DNA of 64,000 nt from Neobacillus cucumis (lineage in GTDB: Bacteria > Bacillota > Bacilli > Bacillales > Cytobacillaceae): contig NZ_JAFBEX010000006.1 of NCBI RefSeq assembly GCF_016908975.1, positions 232,680 to 296,679 of the forward strand, written 5' to 3'. The notes under the pieces were generated by a model. That model did not search any database, was not told where the DNA came from, and saw nothing but the letters and a program-made list of their open reading frames with translations. The translations under genes were made by a program, and so were the position numbers. This document shows, piece after piece, positions 8,122 to 15,224 of this stretch. Each line of letters starts with the position of its first letter. Position 1 is the first letter of the stretch.

Positions 8122-8557
8122 TATTCTCACGCTCCCCACTTAGATACTTCGCCATGAAGACCGTTACACCGGAATGATCCAAGACACGGACTTCGTCCAT
8201 GAGTGTTTCGATTAAAAAGAGACCTAACCCTCCTTCTGACAGTTGTTCCATTGTACTTGCTTCCGTATAAGGTCCTAGTTCGTTTTTGGTTTCAACAAAA
8301 TCAAAGCTCACCCCGCTATCCGCGACCATGACCTCCAACTTGTCGTCATAAATGCCAAAGCCTAAGGTTACTTCACCGTCTTCTTTAATTCCATATGCAT
8401 GTTGAACCGCATTCGTACAGGCCTCACTAACAGCAATTTTCATATCCTCAATTTCCTCGTATGTATATCCCATGCGGCTCGCAATTCCTGATAACGTCAA
8501 TCGAATCACACCAACATATTCTGGTTTTGCCGGAATCTTCATTTCAATATAATCCAT
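8087..8557 (-). CDS. rsbW: Anti-sigma-B factor and RsbV kinase (RsbW)
   Basis: The 156-residue protein is a GHKL-fold serine kinase. The N box E-A-C-T-N-A-V-Q-H-A-Y lies near residues 44-54, G1 is D-S-G-V-S-F-D, and G2 is E-G-G-L-G-L-F-L-I-E. It binds SigB to keep it from core polymerase and phosphorylates RsbV; free RsbV makes it let SigB go. AAGGTGGGG stands before the ATG. It lies 15 bp after rsbV and overlaps sigB, so the three partners are made together. Confidence 0.95.
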   Translation of the reverse strand: MDYIEMKIPAKPEYVGVIRLTLSGIASRMGYTYEEIEDMKIAVSEACTNAVQHAYGIKEDGEVTLGFGIYDDKLEVMVADSGVSFDFVETKNELGPYTEASTMEQLSEGGLGLFLIETLMDEVRVLDHSGVTVFMAKYLSGERENNGTTATTHEAN

Positions 8558-8572
8558 CTTGTCCCCACCTTT

Positions 8573-8887
8573 TTAATTTACCGAAATATTCATAATTTTA
8601 TCGAGACCTGTAATCTCAAAGAGTCTTCTTAACCGCTCCGATAACTCCACAAGCCTTAATTCCCCACCATTTTCTTTCAGTTTTTTAAAAATCCCCACAA
8701 ATACACCAAGACCCGTACTGTCTAAATACGATACATCCTTCAGATTAATAATCATCGTTGTATTTTTCCCGTCAGCAAGCGGTAATAATTCCTCTCTAAG
8801 GTTTGATGCTGTAAAAGCATCAATTTCGCCGACCAGCCTCACAGACACTTCCTCTTTCTTCTGATGTACATCTACACTTAAATTCAT
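8573..8887 (-). CDS. rsbV: Anti-anti-sigma-B factor (RsbV)
   Basis: The 104-residue STAS-domain protein has the conserved Y-L-D-S-T-G-L-G motif; the Ser at about residue 57 is the site that RsbW phosphorylates and RsbY should dephosphorylate. It is the first gene of the rsbV-rsbW-sigB-rsbY operon. The ATG at 8887 follows GAGGTG. A sigma-B-type promoter sits about 35-60 bp upstream. Length and domain match the family. Confidence 0.95.
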   Translation of the reverse strand: MNLSVDVHQKKEEVSVRLVGEIDAFTASNLREELLPLADGKNTTMIINLKDVSYLDSTGLGVFVGIFKKLKENGGELRLVELSERLRRLFEITGLDKIMNISVN

Positions 8888-8920
8888 TCCATCATCACCT
8901 CTGAGATATTTATGGTATAT

Positions 8921-8945
8921 ATACCACTATATAAAAACTCTAAAC
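8921..8945 (-). promoter_or_regulatory. Sigma-B-type promoter of the rsbV-rsbW-sigB-rsbY operon
   Basis: On the minus strand GTTTAG (8940-8945) and TGGTAT (8921-8926; one mismatch to GGGTAT) are 13 bp apart. An autoregulatory promoter is known at this place in Bacillus. Confidence 0.65.
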
Positions 8946-8967
8946 CTACTTTTTTAAAAAAATTTTG

Positions 8968-9025
8968 GAATCATGGGGACGGTTCTCCTGCTTCCACGGA
9001 AGCAGGAGAACCGTCCCCATGATTC
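8968..9025. repeat. Perfect 28-bp inverted repeat with 2-bp loop
   Basis: The left arm (8968-8995) begins GAATCATGGGGACGG and the right arm (8998-9025) is its exact reverse complement, with only AC between. It sits between two divergent sigma-B-type promoters, not after a gene, and there is no T tract. The core ACCGTCCCC is one I recall as a dispersed palindrome in Bacillus genomes. Confidence 0.9.
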
Positions 9026-9052
9026 ACGTGATTCCTATTATTATACCAAATT

Positions 9053-9077
9053 GTTTCATTTTCTATTAATTGGGTAT
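9053..9077 (+). promoter_or_regulatory. Sigma-B-type promoter of the small gene at 9104
   Basis: GTTTCA (9053-9058), 13 bp, GGGTAT (9072-9077): a full match to the consensus. Confidence 0.8.
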
Positions 9078-9103
9078 ATAAAGGCTAGGAAGGAGTGAGT
9101 GAG

Positions 9104-9274
9104 ATGGATGAACGGAATAAACTAAAGACGAAATTGAAGGTAGAAGCTAAGAAGAATGGTTCGATGGCTCAAGATTTTAATGAAGTGAAGAAGCTTGGGA
9201 AGGAAATGAAAAGTGCTAAGACTGGTTCTGAACTGAAACAGGAAGATAACTTAACTCCAGATCCATTGCAATAG
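9104..9274 (+). CDS. Small hydrophilic protein of unknown function (56 aa), probable sigma-B target
   Basis: The 56-residue product begins MDERNKLKTKLKVEAKKNGS and is rich in Lys, Glu and Asp, with no membrane segment or cysteine. Support for a real gene comes from the signals around it: a perfect sigma-B-type promoter, an AAGGAGTG ribosome binding site six to nine bases before the ATG, and a terminator directly after the stop. I do not recognise the family. Confidence 0.75.
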   Translation: MDERNKLKTKLKVEAKKNGSMAQDFNEVKKLGKEMKSAKTGSELKQEDNLTPDPLQ

Positions 9275-9280
9275 TGAAAA

Positions 9281-9310
9281 GCGGCCAATTCGGGGGCCGT
9301 TATTTTTTTG
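9281..9310 (+). terminator. Terminator of the 56-aa gene
   Basis: CGGCC...GGCCG stem followed by TTATTTTTTT. Confidence 0.8.
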
Positions 9311-9333
9311 CCATACTCTTTCACTTTTAAGCT

Positions 9334-9368
9334 AAAAGGGGCCTGCGCCCATGTCGAGTGCAAGCCCC
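9334..9368 (-). terminator. Terminator of the hydrophilic-protein gene
   Basis: On the minus strand a nine-base stem (GGGGCTTGC with GCAGGCCCC, one G-T pair) is followed by TTTT, about 30 bp past the stop at 9399. Confidence 0.7.
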
Positions 9369-9398
9369 CCTATTTATGTTAAATATCGAATCCCATCA

Positions 9399-9854
9399 TC
9401 AGATTTGTTTATCGAGCGGGTCGTCTTGCCCATATCGCTGATAAAATTCATTCACCTGCTTTTCAGGATGGGAATCTCCATTCTTTTTTCGTAATTCCTC
9501 ACTACCTTCTTGTTGAAGGTCTCGCCCATCACTCTTAGCAATGTTATAACCAGAGAGGTGCAGACCTTGTTCGCCGCGTTCCCGCTGTCCATTACCATCT
9601 TGTCCATTCTGGTTCCGTTCATCCTCTTGGCAAGTTTGACTCTCGCTTGATTGTCCATTACGCCTAAATTGCTCTTGATTCCTTGCCTGAGCATTTTGCC
9701 CATCCATCACTGGAAGATCATCGACTCTATGCCCATACTTTTGCTTTAATTCCTTCTCGTCGTTCCCTGATGTCTGCTCATTTTTATAAAGAGCGTCATC
9801 GCCCTTCATACCTGCTTCTTCCATATTCGTCGGTTCCGCATAACTCTTCGCCAT
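9399..9854 (-). CDS. Very hydrophilic, probably disordered protein of unknown function
   Basis: The 151-residue product starts MAKSYAEPTNMEEAGMKGDD and is dominated by Gln, Glu, Asp, Asn, Gly and Lys, especially a Q/N/G/E-rich stretch at about residues 55-100. There is a single cysteine and no hydrophobic helix. Such composition suggests an unfolded, heat-stable protein, like desiccation- or spore-related hydrophilins; that is only a compositional comparison. The start at 9854 follows AAGGAGGAAC at a good distance, so the longer frame to 9908 is rejected. It lies among sigma-B genes but I could not read a clear promoter for it. Confidence 0.75.
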   Translation of the reverse strand: MAKSYAEPTNMEEAGMKGDDALYKNEQTSGNDEKELKQKYGHRVDDLPVMDGQNAQARNQEQFRRNGQSSESQTCQEDERNQNGQDGNGQRERGEQGLHLSGYNIAKSDGRDLQQEGSEELRKKNGDSHPEKQVNEFYQRYGQDDPLDKQI

Positions 9855-10042
9855 GTTTAGTTCCTCCTTTTTTATCTTCCGAGACTGCTGTTTTTCATCC
9901 CTAGTCATTCAACAGGTTTTACCGAACAGGAGACCACATATTTCAACCACCCTCTTTCTTTCAAATGCTAGATTCTTTTTTCAGGATAGCTTTTTGCTAG
10001 CCTTGTTCATGTAGTACCACCACATCACACATCTCAAACCTC

Positions 10043-10978
10043 CTATTTAAAAAACGATCCCTTCTTTTTCCCCTTTAACAGGTCGCCCGTCCAGCCTTTA
10101 TTTTTGATAAAATAATATAATAAAGCCGTTGAAACGAGGATGAGAACAATTGCGAACATATAGCCATAGCGCCATTCGAGCTCAGGCATATGCTTAAAAT
10201 TCATACCCCATAACGATCCGAAGGCCATAATCGGTGTAAAAATGGTCGTCATCACCGTTAAGGTTTTCATGATTTCATTTCCGCGATGCGAGGAGATGAC
10301 CTCTTCTAAATTGATGAGCGAATCGATTTCATGTTCATACTCATTGAGCAAAACCATCGCCCGTTCAATCCGTTTGCATGTGCACGTAAAAAACTCTCCA
10401 TCCTGAATATCCGGAAAATTGATTTCGTCTATCGCCATTTTCACTTCGTTGATCGGAATTAATAAATTTTTGCAAATCAACAATTCATGCCGGCGCTTAT
10501 AGACCAGTTCAAGGATCCCAATTTCATTTCTTTTTCGCACACTCCAAATCAGAATTTTGAGTGTCTCCTCAAACCGATCAATTTCGACGAGCATTTCATT
10601 CATCAATTCCCCGAGGAAAAGCAAAAAGCCCTCAACAGCATTATTTGTTCGTGATAATAGACGGTAAAGTGCGTCCTGATTCATCGAGCCGATTTCAAGG
10701 TCAGAAGTGATTAACTGACCGCTTGTTAAAAAGAAATGAAAAATCTTATAATCGTTTTCATCTGAATAGCTTTGTTTATAGATAAGGGACCCGTTGATGA
10801 CTTTTTCGCCATTCTCTAGACTAGTTACACGTAAGCTATTGGTTTTATCTTTTCCGATATGGTTCAGCCAAGATGTCATAACAGGGTCCTCTTCATTGCT
10901 GGATGACTGGTTAAGATCCATTTTTTCGCTGTTCCAATCTAACCACTTCCACTGGTTCCTGCCGATTAATTTTTCCAA
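10043..10978 (-). CDS. CorA-family divalent cation transporter
   Basis: The 311-residue product has a large cytoplasmic N-terminal domain, a long central helix, and two C-terminal membrane helices. The first helix ends in the CorA signature G-M-N (in M-A-F-G-S-L-W-G-M-N), followed by a short periplasmic loop and the second helix. The C-terminus is basic. CorA proteins form pentameric channels for Mg2+ (some for other divalent ions). The start is a TTG preceded by GAGGAGGG. A sigma-B-type promoter reads into it, sharing its upstream edge with the promoter of the divergent gene at 11088, so a stress-linked ion-handling role is inferred. Confidence 0.9.
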   Translation of the reverse strand: MEKLIGRNQWKWLDWNSEKMDLNQSSSNEEDPVMTSWLNHIGKDKTNSLRVTSLENGEKVINGSLIYKQSYSDENDYKIFHFFLTSGQLITSDLEIGSMNQDALYRLLSRTNNAVEGFLLFLGELMNEMLVEIDRFEETLKILIWSVRKRNEIGILELVYKRRHELLICKNLLIPINEVKMAIDEINFPDIQDGEFFTCTCKRIERAMVLLNEYEHEIDSLINLEEVISSHRGNEIMKTLTVMTTIFTPIMAFGSLWGMNFKHMPELEWRYGYMFAIVLILVSTALLYYFIKNKGWTGDLLKGKKKGSFFK

Positions 10979-11001
10979 AAGAATCCCTCCTCTTTACACT
11001 A

Positions 11002-11027
11002 ATCCCCGTAATTTAACTAATTTAAAC
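11002..11027 (-). promoter_or_regulatory. Sigma-B-type promoter of the CorA-like gene
   Basis: On the minus strand GTTTAA (11022-11027), 14 bp, GGGGAT (11002-11007; one mismatch). Confidence 0.6.
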
Positions 11028-11053
11028 GTTTCATCTTCATTGTTAACGGGTAT
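11028..11053 (+). promoter_or_regulatory. Sigma-B-type promoter of the gene at 11088
   Basis: GTTTCA (11028-11033), 14 bp, GGGTAT (11048-11053). Its -35 directly abuts the -35 of the divergent promoter. Confidence 0.8.
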
Positions 11054-11087
11054 TAGAAAAACTAAATAGCTTAAGGAGGGAATTTTC

Positions 11088-11357
11088 ATGAAACGTGTCT
11101 TAAGTACGAGCTCACTTTTAGCTGTAGGAGTTGGGGCTTCGGCTGTACTGTGGCTGCGTCATAAAACTAACCGAATTAAGGCCGAAACACTTCTCCGAGA
11201 GTGGAAGCGAAAGATTTTTCCAACAGTTTATCAAAAAAGCGAGCAGCTTCCGATTCATAAAGGTGGGCATCCGCATCCACATGATATAGAAGATAACAAA
11301 ATGGTCGACGAAGGTGCGATGTACTCGGTTCAGTTTTATAATGAAAAATTACAGTAA
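11088..11357 (+). CDS. Small protein with N-terminal membrane helix, unknown function
   Basis: The 89-residue product starts MKRVLSTSSLLAVGVGASAV, a single hydrophobic segment. It continues with a basic, helical stretch and a His/Pro-rich tail (G-G-H-P-H-P-H-D) that could bind a metal. The hydrophobic part could be an uncleaved anchor; no clear signal-peptidase site is seen. AAGGAGGG precedes the ATG and a consensus sigma-B-type promoter lies 35 bp upstream. I do not recognise a named family. Confidence 0.75.
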   Translation: MKRVLSTSSLLAVGVGASAVLWLRHKTNRIKAETLLREWKRKIFPTVYQKSEQLPIHKGGHPHPHDIEDNKMVDEGAMYSVQFYNEKLQ

Positions 11358-11402
11358 CAGGTTGGGGCTTTCAATGCCCCAACTCTTTTTAAATTATAAG
11401 AA

Positions 11403-11549
11403 AGTATAAATTTTGACTTCAAGAATTGTCCAGCTCCAGCGCCTAGCCCCTCGAGGTCTTAAGCCACTCCCAAAAGGAAGGCAAAAAGCGCCTTCTTTTT
11501 GGGAGCGTCTTAAGCTTGTCGGGGCTGTTCAAGGCGTTTACGCTTTTCT
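11403..11549. repeat. Dispersed repeat R2, copy 1
   Basis: The element runs from about 11403 (TATAAATTTTGACTTC) through AGAATTGTCCAGCTCCAGCG to ACGCTTTTCT. It contains an inner inverted repeat around CTCCCAAAAGGAAGG / CTTTTTGGGAGCG. A copy in the opposite orientation lies at 22255-22402 and a diverged one at 48452-48604. Confidence 0.85.
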
Positions 11550-11564
11550 AATGAGGTGATCATT

Positions 11565-12281
11565 TTGCTGTTTTTGTTCATCTACCTAGTCATTATTTTG
11601 GCCGTGATTAAAATATTTGTGATTTTATTTCGTTTAACCGGGCTGAAGGTGGAGGTTTCGCGGTTTCAAGTGATTTCGATGATGACGGGAACCGGCTTTA
11701 CAACGGGAGAGTCTGAGTTAATCTTAGGTCACCCGGTTCGCCGGAAGCTCGCCATCTTCCTCATCTTGTTTGGCGCGTTTTCTCTTGCAGTCATCATTTC
11801 CTCCATTAGTGAATTTCTTTCCAAAGGTCTGCGGGAGAAGGAAATCTTTATTGGTACCGGCGCTGTCATCGCCGTTTTCCTTGTGTTAAAAATAGAATCC
11901 GTTCGGCTGGGACTTGCTAAGGTTTTTCATCGGGAATTGAAGCAGAAGATTGAACTGGCGGATCTACCGATGAGGGATGTTTTTTTGAAAAATAAAGAAG
12001 ATTTTCTGCTCCATCTTTCTATTTATGAGGACTCTACTCTTGTCCATCGTACCATTAACGAGGCGGTCAAAGAGCATGATGAGTTAGCGTTAGTCTTCTT
12101 GTTTATTCAGCGAGGTGATATCAGAATTCGTAAACATCTCTATGATACGAGGCTTCATGAAGGAGATCAGCTTCTGATTTATGGTGTAAAAGACGTCGTC
12201 TTAACTATTCTACACGAGGATATATCTATCATGAAAAAAAATCAAAAGAACCGCGAACTTCCATCAAATCATTTCCTATGA
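11565..12281 (+). CDS. Membrane protein with cytoplasmic TrkA-C (RCK_C) domain
   Basis: The product is about 238 residues: two or three membrane segments in the first 110 residues, then a soluble C-terminal domain resembling RCK_C/TrkA-C (about 130-225, ending D-Q-L-L-I-Y-G-V-K-D). TrkA-C domains bind nucleotides or small ligands and gate potassium and other ion transport. No pore-loop or Rossmann fold is seen, so it may be a regulatory subunit or an orphan sensor. GAGGTG at 11553-11558 is the ribosome binding site, which makes TTG 11565 the likely start rather than the GTG inside that site. A bidirectional terminator follows. Confidence 0.75.
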   Translation: MLFLFIYLVIILAVIKIFVILFRLTGLKVEVSRFQVISMMTGTGFTTGESELILGHPVRRKLAIFLILFGAFSLAVIISSISEFLSKGLREKEIFIGTGAVIAVFLVLKIESVRLGLAKVFHRELKQKIELADLPMRDVFLKNKEDFLLHLSIYEDSTLVHRTINEAVKEHDELALVFLFIQRGDIRIRKHLYDTRLHEGDQLLIYGVKDVVLTILHEDISIMKKNQKNRELPSNHFL

Positions 12282-12306
12282 TCAAAAAACTATACGCGGT
12301 TCTTTT
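12244..12306. terminator. Bidirectional terminator between the TrkA-C gene and the gut operon
   Basis: A perfect 12-bp stem (AAAAGAACCGCG 12244-12255 with CGCGGTTCTTTT 12295-12306) is followed by T runs on both strands. The left arm lies in the last codons of the TrkA-C gene. Confidence 0.75.
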
Positions 12307-12336
12307 CTTTTTTTCCGCATGCTAATGGTAACTATC

Positions 12337-13005
12337 TTATACTAAAGCTCCCACCCCATACATGCTTTGCCACTCTTTTTTAAATGCTTCAACATCTTGA
12401 GTGGTAGCGGGAAAGGCGATACATTTCTTGATAAGGTCTGTGCCCACCGTGACACTTTGGGCACCTGAAAGGCAAACATCATGGACTTGCTGAACATTTT
12501 TAAAGCTAGCTGCTATGATTTTGGTTGGTAATTGATAGGAGGATAATAGGGTCGCAATCTCCGAGACAACCTTGACACCACTACCTGTTAAATTATCAAT
12601 TCGGTTCACATATGGAGCCACATATTTTGCTCCTGCCATCGCTGCAATCAGAGCTTGAAGCGGGGTATAGATTGTCGTTCCCAAAGTTGAAATATTCTCT
12701 GCAGTTAATCGTTTAATGGCTTTAATACCCTCTTCTGTCACCGGGACCTTTACAACAACCGCTCCTGAAAGCTGGTTGCAAATATTCCTTGCCTCTTCGA
12801 CCATTTCTTCCGCTTTTTCCCCCACTACCTGAACAAATAGTTCCTTGTCCTCGCCGATTACTTCGCGAATATCTTTTAGAAGTTCTAAATAAGGGCGATT
12901 TTCTTTCACGATAATGGATGGATTCGTTGTCACTCCTGCAATTGGATAGTACTCCTGTATGTACGCAATTTGTTTTAGATCAGCCGAATCAATATACAAT
13001 TTCAT
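12337..13005 (-). CDS. fsa: Transaldolase-like protein / fructose-6-phosphate aldolase family
   Basis: The 222-residue product is a short class I aldolase of the TalC/FSA group. M-K-L-Y-I-D-S-A-D and G-V-T-T-N-P-S-I open it, the Schiff-base Lys is in V-V-V-K-V-P-V-T near residue 86, and Y-V-A-P-Y-V-N-R and A-A-S-F-K-N follow. Members split or form fructose 6-phosphate or sedoheptulose 7-phosphate; which activity applies cannot be read from sequence. It is last in the gut operon, 80 bp after gutA, with a 13-bp hairpin between. Its place suggests that it handles fructose 6-phosphate made from sorbitol 6-phosphate, or a related sugar phosphate. Confidence 0.85.
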   Translation of the reverse strand: MKLYIDSADLKQIAYIQEYYPIAGVTTNPSIIVKENRPYLELLKDIREVIGEDKELFVQVVGEKAEEMVEEARNICNQLSGAVVVKVPVTEEGIKAIKRLTAENISTLGTTIYTPLQALIAAMAGAKYVAPYVNRIDNLTGSGVKVVSEIATLLSSYQLPTKIIAASFKNVQQVHDVCLSGAQSVTVGTDLIKKCIAFPATTQDVEAFKKEWQSMYGVGALV

Positions 13006-13027
13006 TTACATGTACCCCCTTAAAGTC

Positions 13028-13058
13028 AAAGGCTTAATCTATTGGAGATTAAGCCTTT
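13028..13058. promoter_or_regulatory. Intra-operon hairpin between gutA and the aldolase gene
   Basis: A perfect 13-bp stem (AAAGGCTTAATCT / AGATTAAGCCTTT) with a five-base loop. On the minus strand the tail is only moderately T-rich, so partial termination or mRNA-end protection is possible. Confidence 0.6.
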
Positions 13059-13085
13059 TGGTTAGTGATTGATGTAGATTGGAGA

Positions 13086-13451
13086 CTATTCGCTGATAAT
13101 TTTTAGTACTGAACCGACTTCTAATGCTGGAAGCTCTTTATCCTCTAGATATAGCGTCCCCGGTAATTCCGGTACAGATGAGCCATCGAATCGTAAGGTA
13201 ATGTGTCCTAATGTGGTAAGGTTTCGTTGAACTACATCACCTACTGAGGTAATTTTGAACTTTTCATTGTTGATATAAAGGGTTTGCCCTGCTTGGATCT
13301 CCTCATCCACATTTACAACGTCGATATTATAGCAAAAATCTTTTAGATCCTGCGGAGCTGCATCGCCAAATAAAATCAGCATTTTTTCCTCTAAGAATGA
13401 ATTCGCCATTGCACCGATACTTTTTACTTGATTCTCATAGATTGTTTTCAT
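13086..13451 (-). CDS. gutA: PTS glucitol/sorbitol-specific enzyme IIA
   Basis: The 121-residue product matches the SrlB/GutA IIA family: M-K-T-I-Y start, L-I-L-F-G-D-x-A-P-x-D-L, then G-D-V-V-Q-R-N-L-x-x-L-G-H-I-T-L-R-F-D-G. The His in L-G-H-I-T is the likely phosphoryl carrier. It takes phosphate from HPr and gives it to the IIB unit of gutB. The start at 13451 is chosen by family alignment although its ribosome binding site is weak. The ATG at 13490 has GGAGGT only one base away and would add 13 unusual residues (three Cys). Confidence 0.85.
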   Translation of the reverse strand: MKTIYENQVKSIGAMANSFLEEKMLILFGDAAPQDLKDFCYNIDVVNVDEEIQAGQTLYINNEKFKITSVGDVVQRNLTTLGHITLRFDGSSVPELPGTLYLEDKELPALEVGSVLKIISE

Positions 13452-13588
13452 ATTCTCGTGGCATTGGCAACTAGCGTTGCCGAGCCGCATACCTCCAATT
13501 CCTTTTTTTAAGTTAGTATTAATAAAATGTTAGACTCTTTTAAATTAGTTGTTGATTGCAGCCAAGGGCGTCAAGCTACCCGCGGGCG

Positions 13589-13607
13589 TGTCGGGCAATA
13601 ACCGACA
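13589..13607. promoter_or_regulatory. Hairpin between gutB and gutA
   Basis: TGTCGG/CCGACA stem with a seven-base loop in the 172-base gap; no T tract. Possibly an mRNA processing or stability element. Confidence 0.4.
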
Positions 13608-13623
13608 ACACTACTTTCAAATC

Positions 13624-14637
13624 TTAGCTATATAATCCAAAGCTTGCCAGCCAAGCGACAAAGACCCTTGGGACCCCGATTAAGAAACGCGAGTAGAGAA
13701 CGGAAGGTACCCCTACTTCGACGGTTTCAGCCTCCGCTTCTGCAAGTCCTAAACCGACAGGAATGAAATCACAGGCATTTTGGGTATTGATGGCAAACAA
13801 TGCTGGCAACGCCAAGTTTGGTGAAATATTCCCCTTGCCGATTTCCACACCAATCAGTGTACCAATAACCTGGGCAATAACAGCACCTGGGCCAAGTAAC
13901 GGGGATAGAAATGGTAAAGAACAGATAAAGCCAATTAACAGTAATCCCCAAATATTACCGGCAAGCGGCGACATTAGCTTCGCAAATAGATTCCCAATTC
14001 CAGAGCCTTGGATAATGCCGATTAGCAAGGATACAAAGGCCATAAACGGAATAATCGTATTGATCATGGTTTGGACTGCATCACGACCTGCTTGATAAAA
14101 CGTATTAATAACCTTACCAGCACCAAGTCCAAATTTTGTTATGATGCTTTTATTCTTTTTAGCTGCCAACGTTTGAGAAATCTTTTGATCCGTACTATAT
14201 TTATATTCTCTTTCCGGCTCGGGTAATTTTTCTGCTGCCGCAGCCACTTGGACCTCCGCACCGTCAACTAGCTGGATCTGATCAACATCAACGGCAGACA
14301 CATAAATATCTTCTGTAATATGTTTAGCTAATGGACCACTTTTACCCGTTGGCATAATATTAACCGTTGGAATCCGTTTTTGCGGATAAATTCCACAGCG
14401 TAAGGTACCCCCGCAATCAATAATCGCTAGCGCAATTTGCTCATCTGGAACCGAGGTTTGGAAGCCGTTCACTGCCTCCATGCCCGTTAGTTCAACAATT
14501 TTATCGACGATGGCTGGCTTGGCACCCCCGCCTGTAATATAAACGATTTTATTTTTAGTAGCAGTTGGCTTAATGGTCAACGGACCCCCAAAACCACCGC
14601 TTCCTTTTACAATTTTAATTGAACGATACTCAGTCAT
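13624..14637 (-). CDS. gutB: PTS glucitol/sorbitol-specific enzyme IIB (IIBC)
   Basis: The 337-residue product corresponds to SrlE. The N-terminal IIB domain has [10 protein letters not shown] and the phospho-cysteine region [14 protein letters not shown] linker and a C-terminal membrane part follow, with at least four helices ([14 protein letters not shown] and others). Together with gutC it makes the membrane carrier that phosphorylates the hexitol during uptake. GGGAGGG precedes the ATG. The gap to gutA is longer than others in the operon and holds a hairpin. Confidence 0.92.
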   Translation of the reverse strand: MTEYRSIKIVKGSGGFGGPLTIKPTATKNKIVYITGGGAKPAIVDKIVELTGMEAVNGFQTSVPDEQIALAIIDCGGTLRCGIYPQKRIPTVNIMPTGKSGPLAKHITEDIYVSAVDVDQIQLVDGAEVQVAAAAEKLPEPEREYKYSTDQKISQTLAAKKNKSIITKFGLGAGKVINTFYQAGRDAVQTMINTIIPFMAFVSLLIGIIQGSGIGNLFAKLMSPLAGNIWGLLLIGFICSLPFLSPLLGPGAVIAQVIGTLIGVEIGKGNISPNLALPALFAINTQNACDFIPVGLGLAEAEAETVEVGVPSVLYSRFLIGVPRVFVAWLASFGLYS

Positions 14638-14656
14638 CCTAATCCCTCCCTACATC

Positions 14657-15208
14657 CTAGTGATGTAATTTCACTTCTGTTTTTAATTTAATCCCTTGTT
14701 GCTTTTCAACCAATTTGGTTGTAAAGTCAGTAATCCAACCTGCAAAGAAGTTCATCACTAAGCCGACTAGAAGGTAGCGGACAGCCAACTCTGCTGTATT
14801 GAAGCCGAGCTTTTCGATCCCTGCTGAAATTCCTAGGAAGATAAACAATTCACCTGGGTTGATATGTGGGAATAATCCATTACTTGTATGACAGAAGTAA
14901 GCACCCGAAGCATAATAGCTTGGTTTATATTTTTCTGGTAAAAAACGTCCTAATGATAAGGCCATTGGATTTCCTAACATGAACGATCCAATAAACGGTA
15001 GTACTAAATATCTTAATAACGGGTTTTTACTAGAAGCCATCGCCAGCCTGTTAATTCTTTTTTCTCCGATCAACTGAATCAACGTATTCATCGCAACCAT
15101 CAATAACAAAACAACTGGTACGATTCCTTTCATCCATGAAAGAAACGTCGATGCACCGGTTTGGAACAACTTCATAAAGCCTTCGGCAAAAATAACGATA
15201 TAATCCAT
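14657..15208 (-). CDS. gutC: PTS glucitol/sorbitol-specific enzyme IIC
   Basis: The 183-residue membrane protein matches the SrlA family: about four or five hydrophobic segments and the family-typical P-F-I-G-S-F-M-L-G-N-P-M-A and C-H-T-S-N-G-L-F-P-H-I-N-P-G-E. It is the sugar-translocating unit. GAGGTGAG stands before the ATG. It is 16 bp from gutM and 19 bp from gutB. Confidence 0.92.
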   Translation of the reverse strand: MDYIVIFAEGFMKLFQTGASTFLSWMKGIVPVVLLLMVAMNTLIQLIGEKRINRLAMASSKNPLLRYLVLPFIGSFMLGNPMALSLGRFLPEKYKPSYYASGAYFCHTSNGLFPHINPGELFIFLGISAGIEKLGFNTAELAVRYLLVGLVMNFFAGWITDFTTKLVEKQQGIKLKTEVKLHH

Positions 15209-15224
15209 TTACGCTCACCTCTAA

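Noticed and set aside
8968..9025. Terminator for a neighbouring gene
   Set aside because: Both flanking genes point away from it and it has no T tract; kept as an inverted repeat instead.
9997..10032. 11-codon minus-strand frame (MCDVVVLHEQG) with AGGAGG before it
   Set aside because: Start signal is good but the frame is too short to support without conservation data; it may be chance downstream of the CorA-like gene.
11556..11564. GTG 11556 as start of the TrkA-C gene
   Set aside because: This GTG is part of the GAGGTG ribosome binding site for the TTG at 11565.
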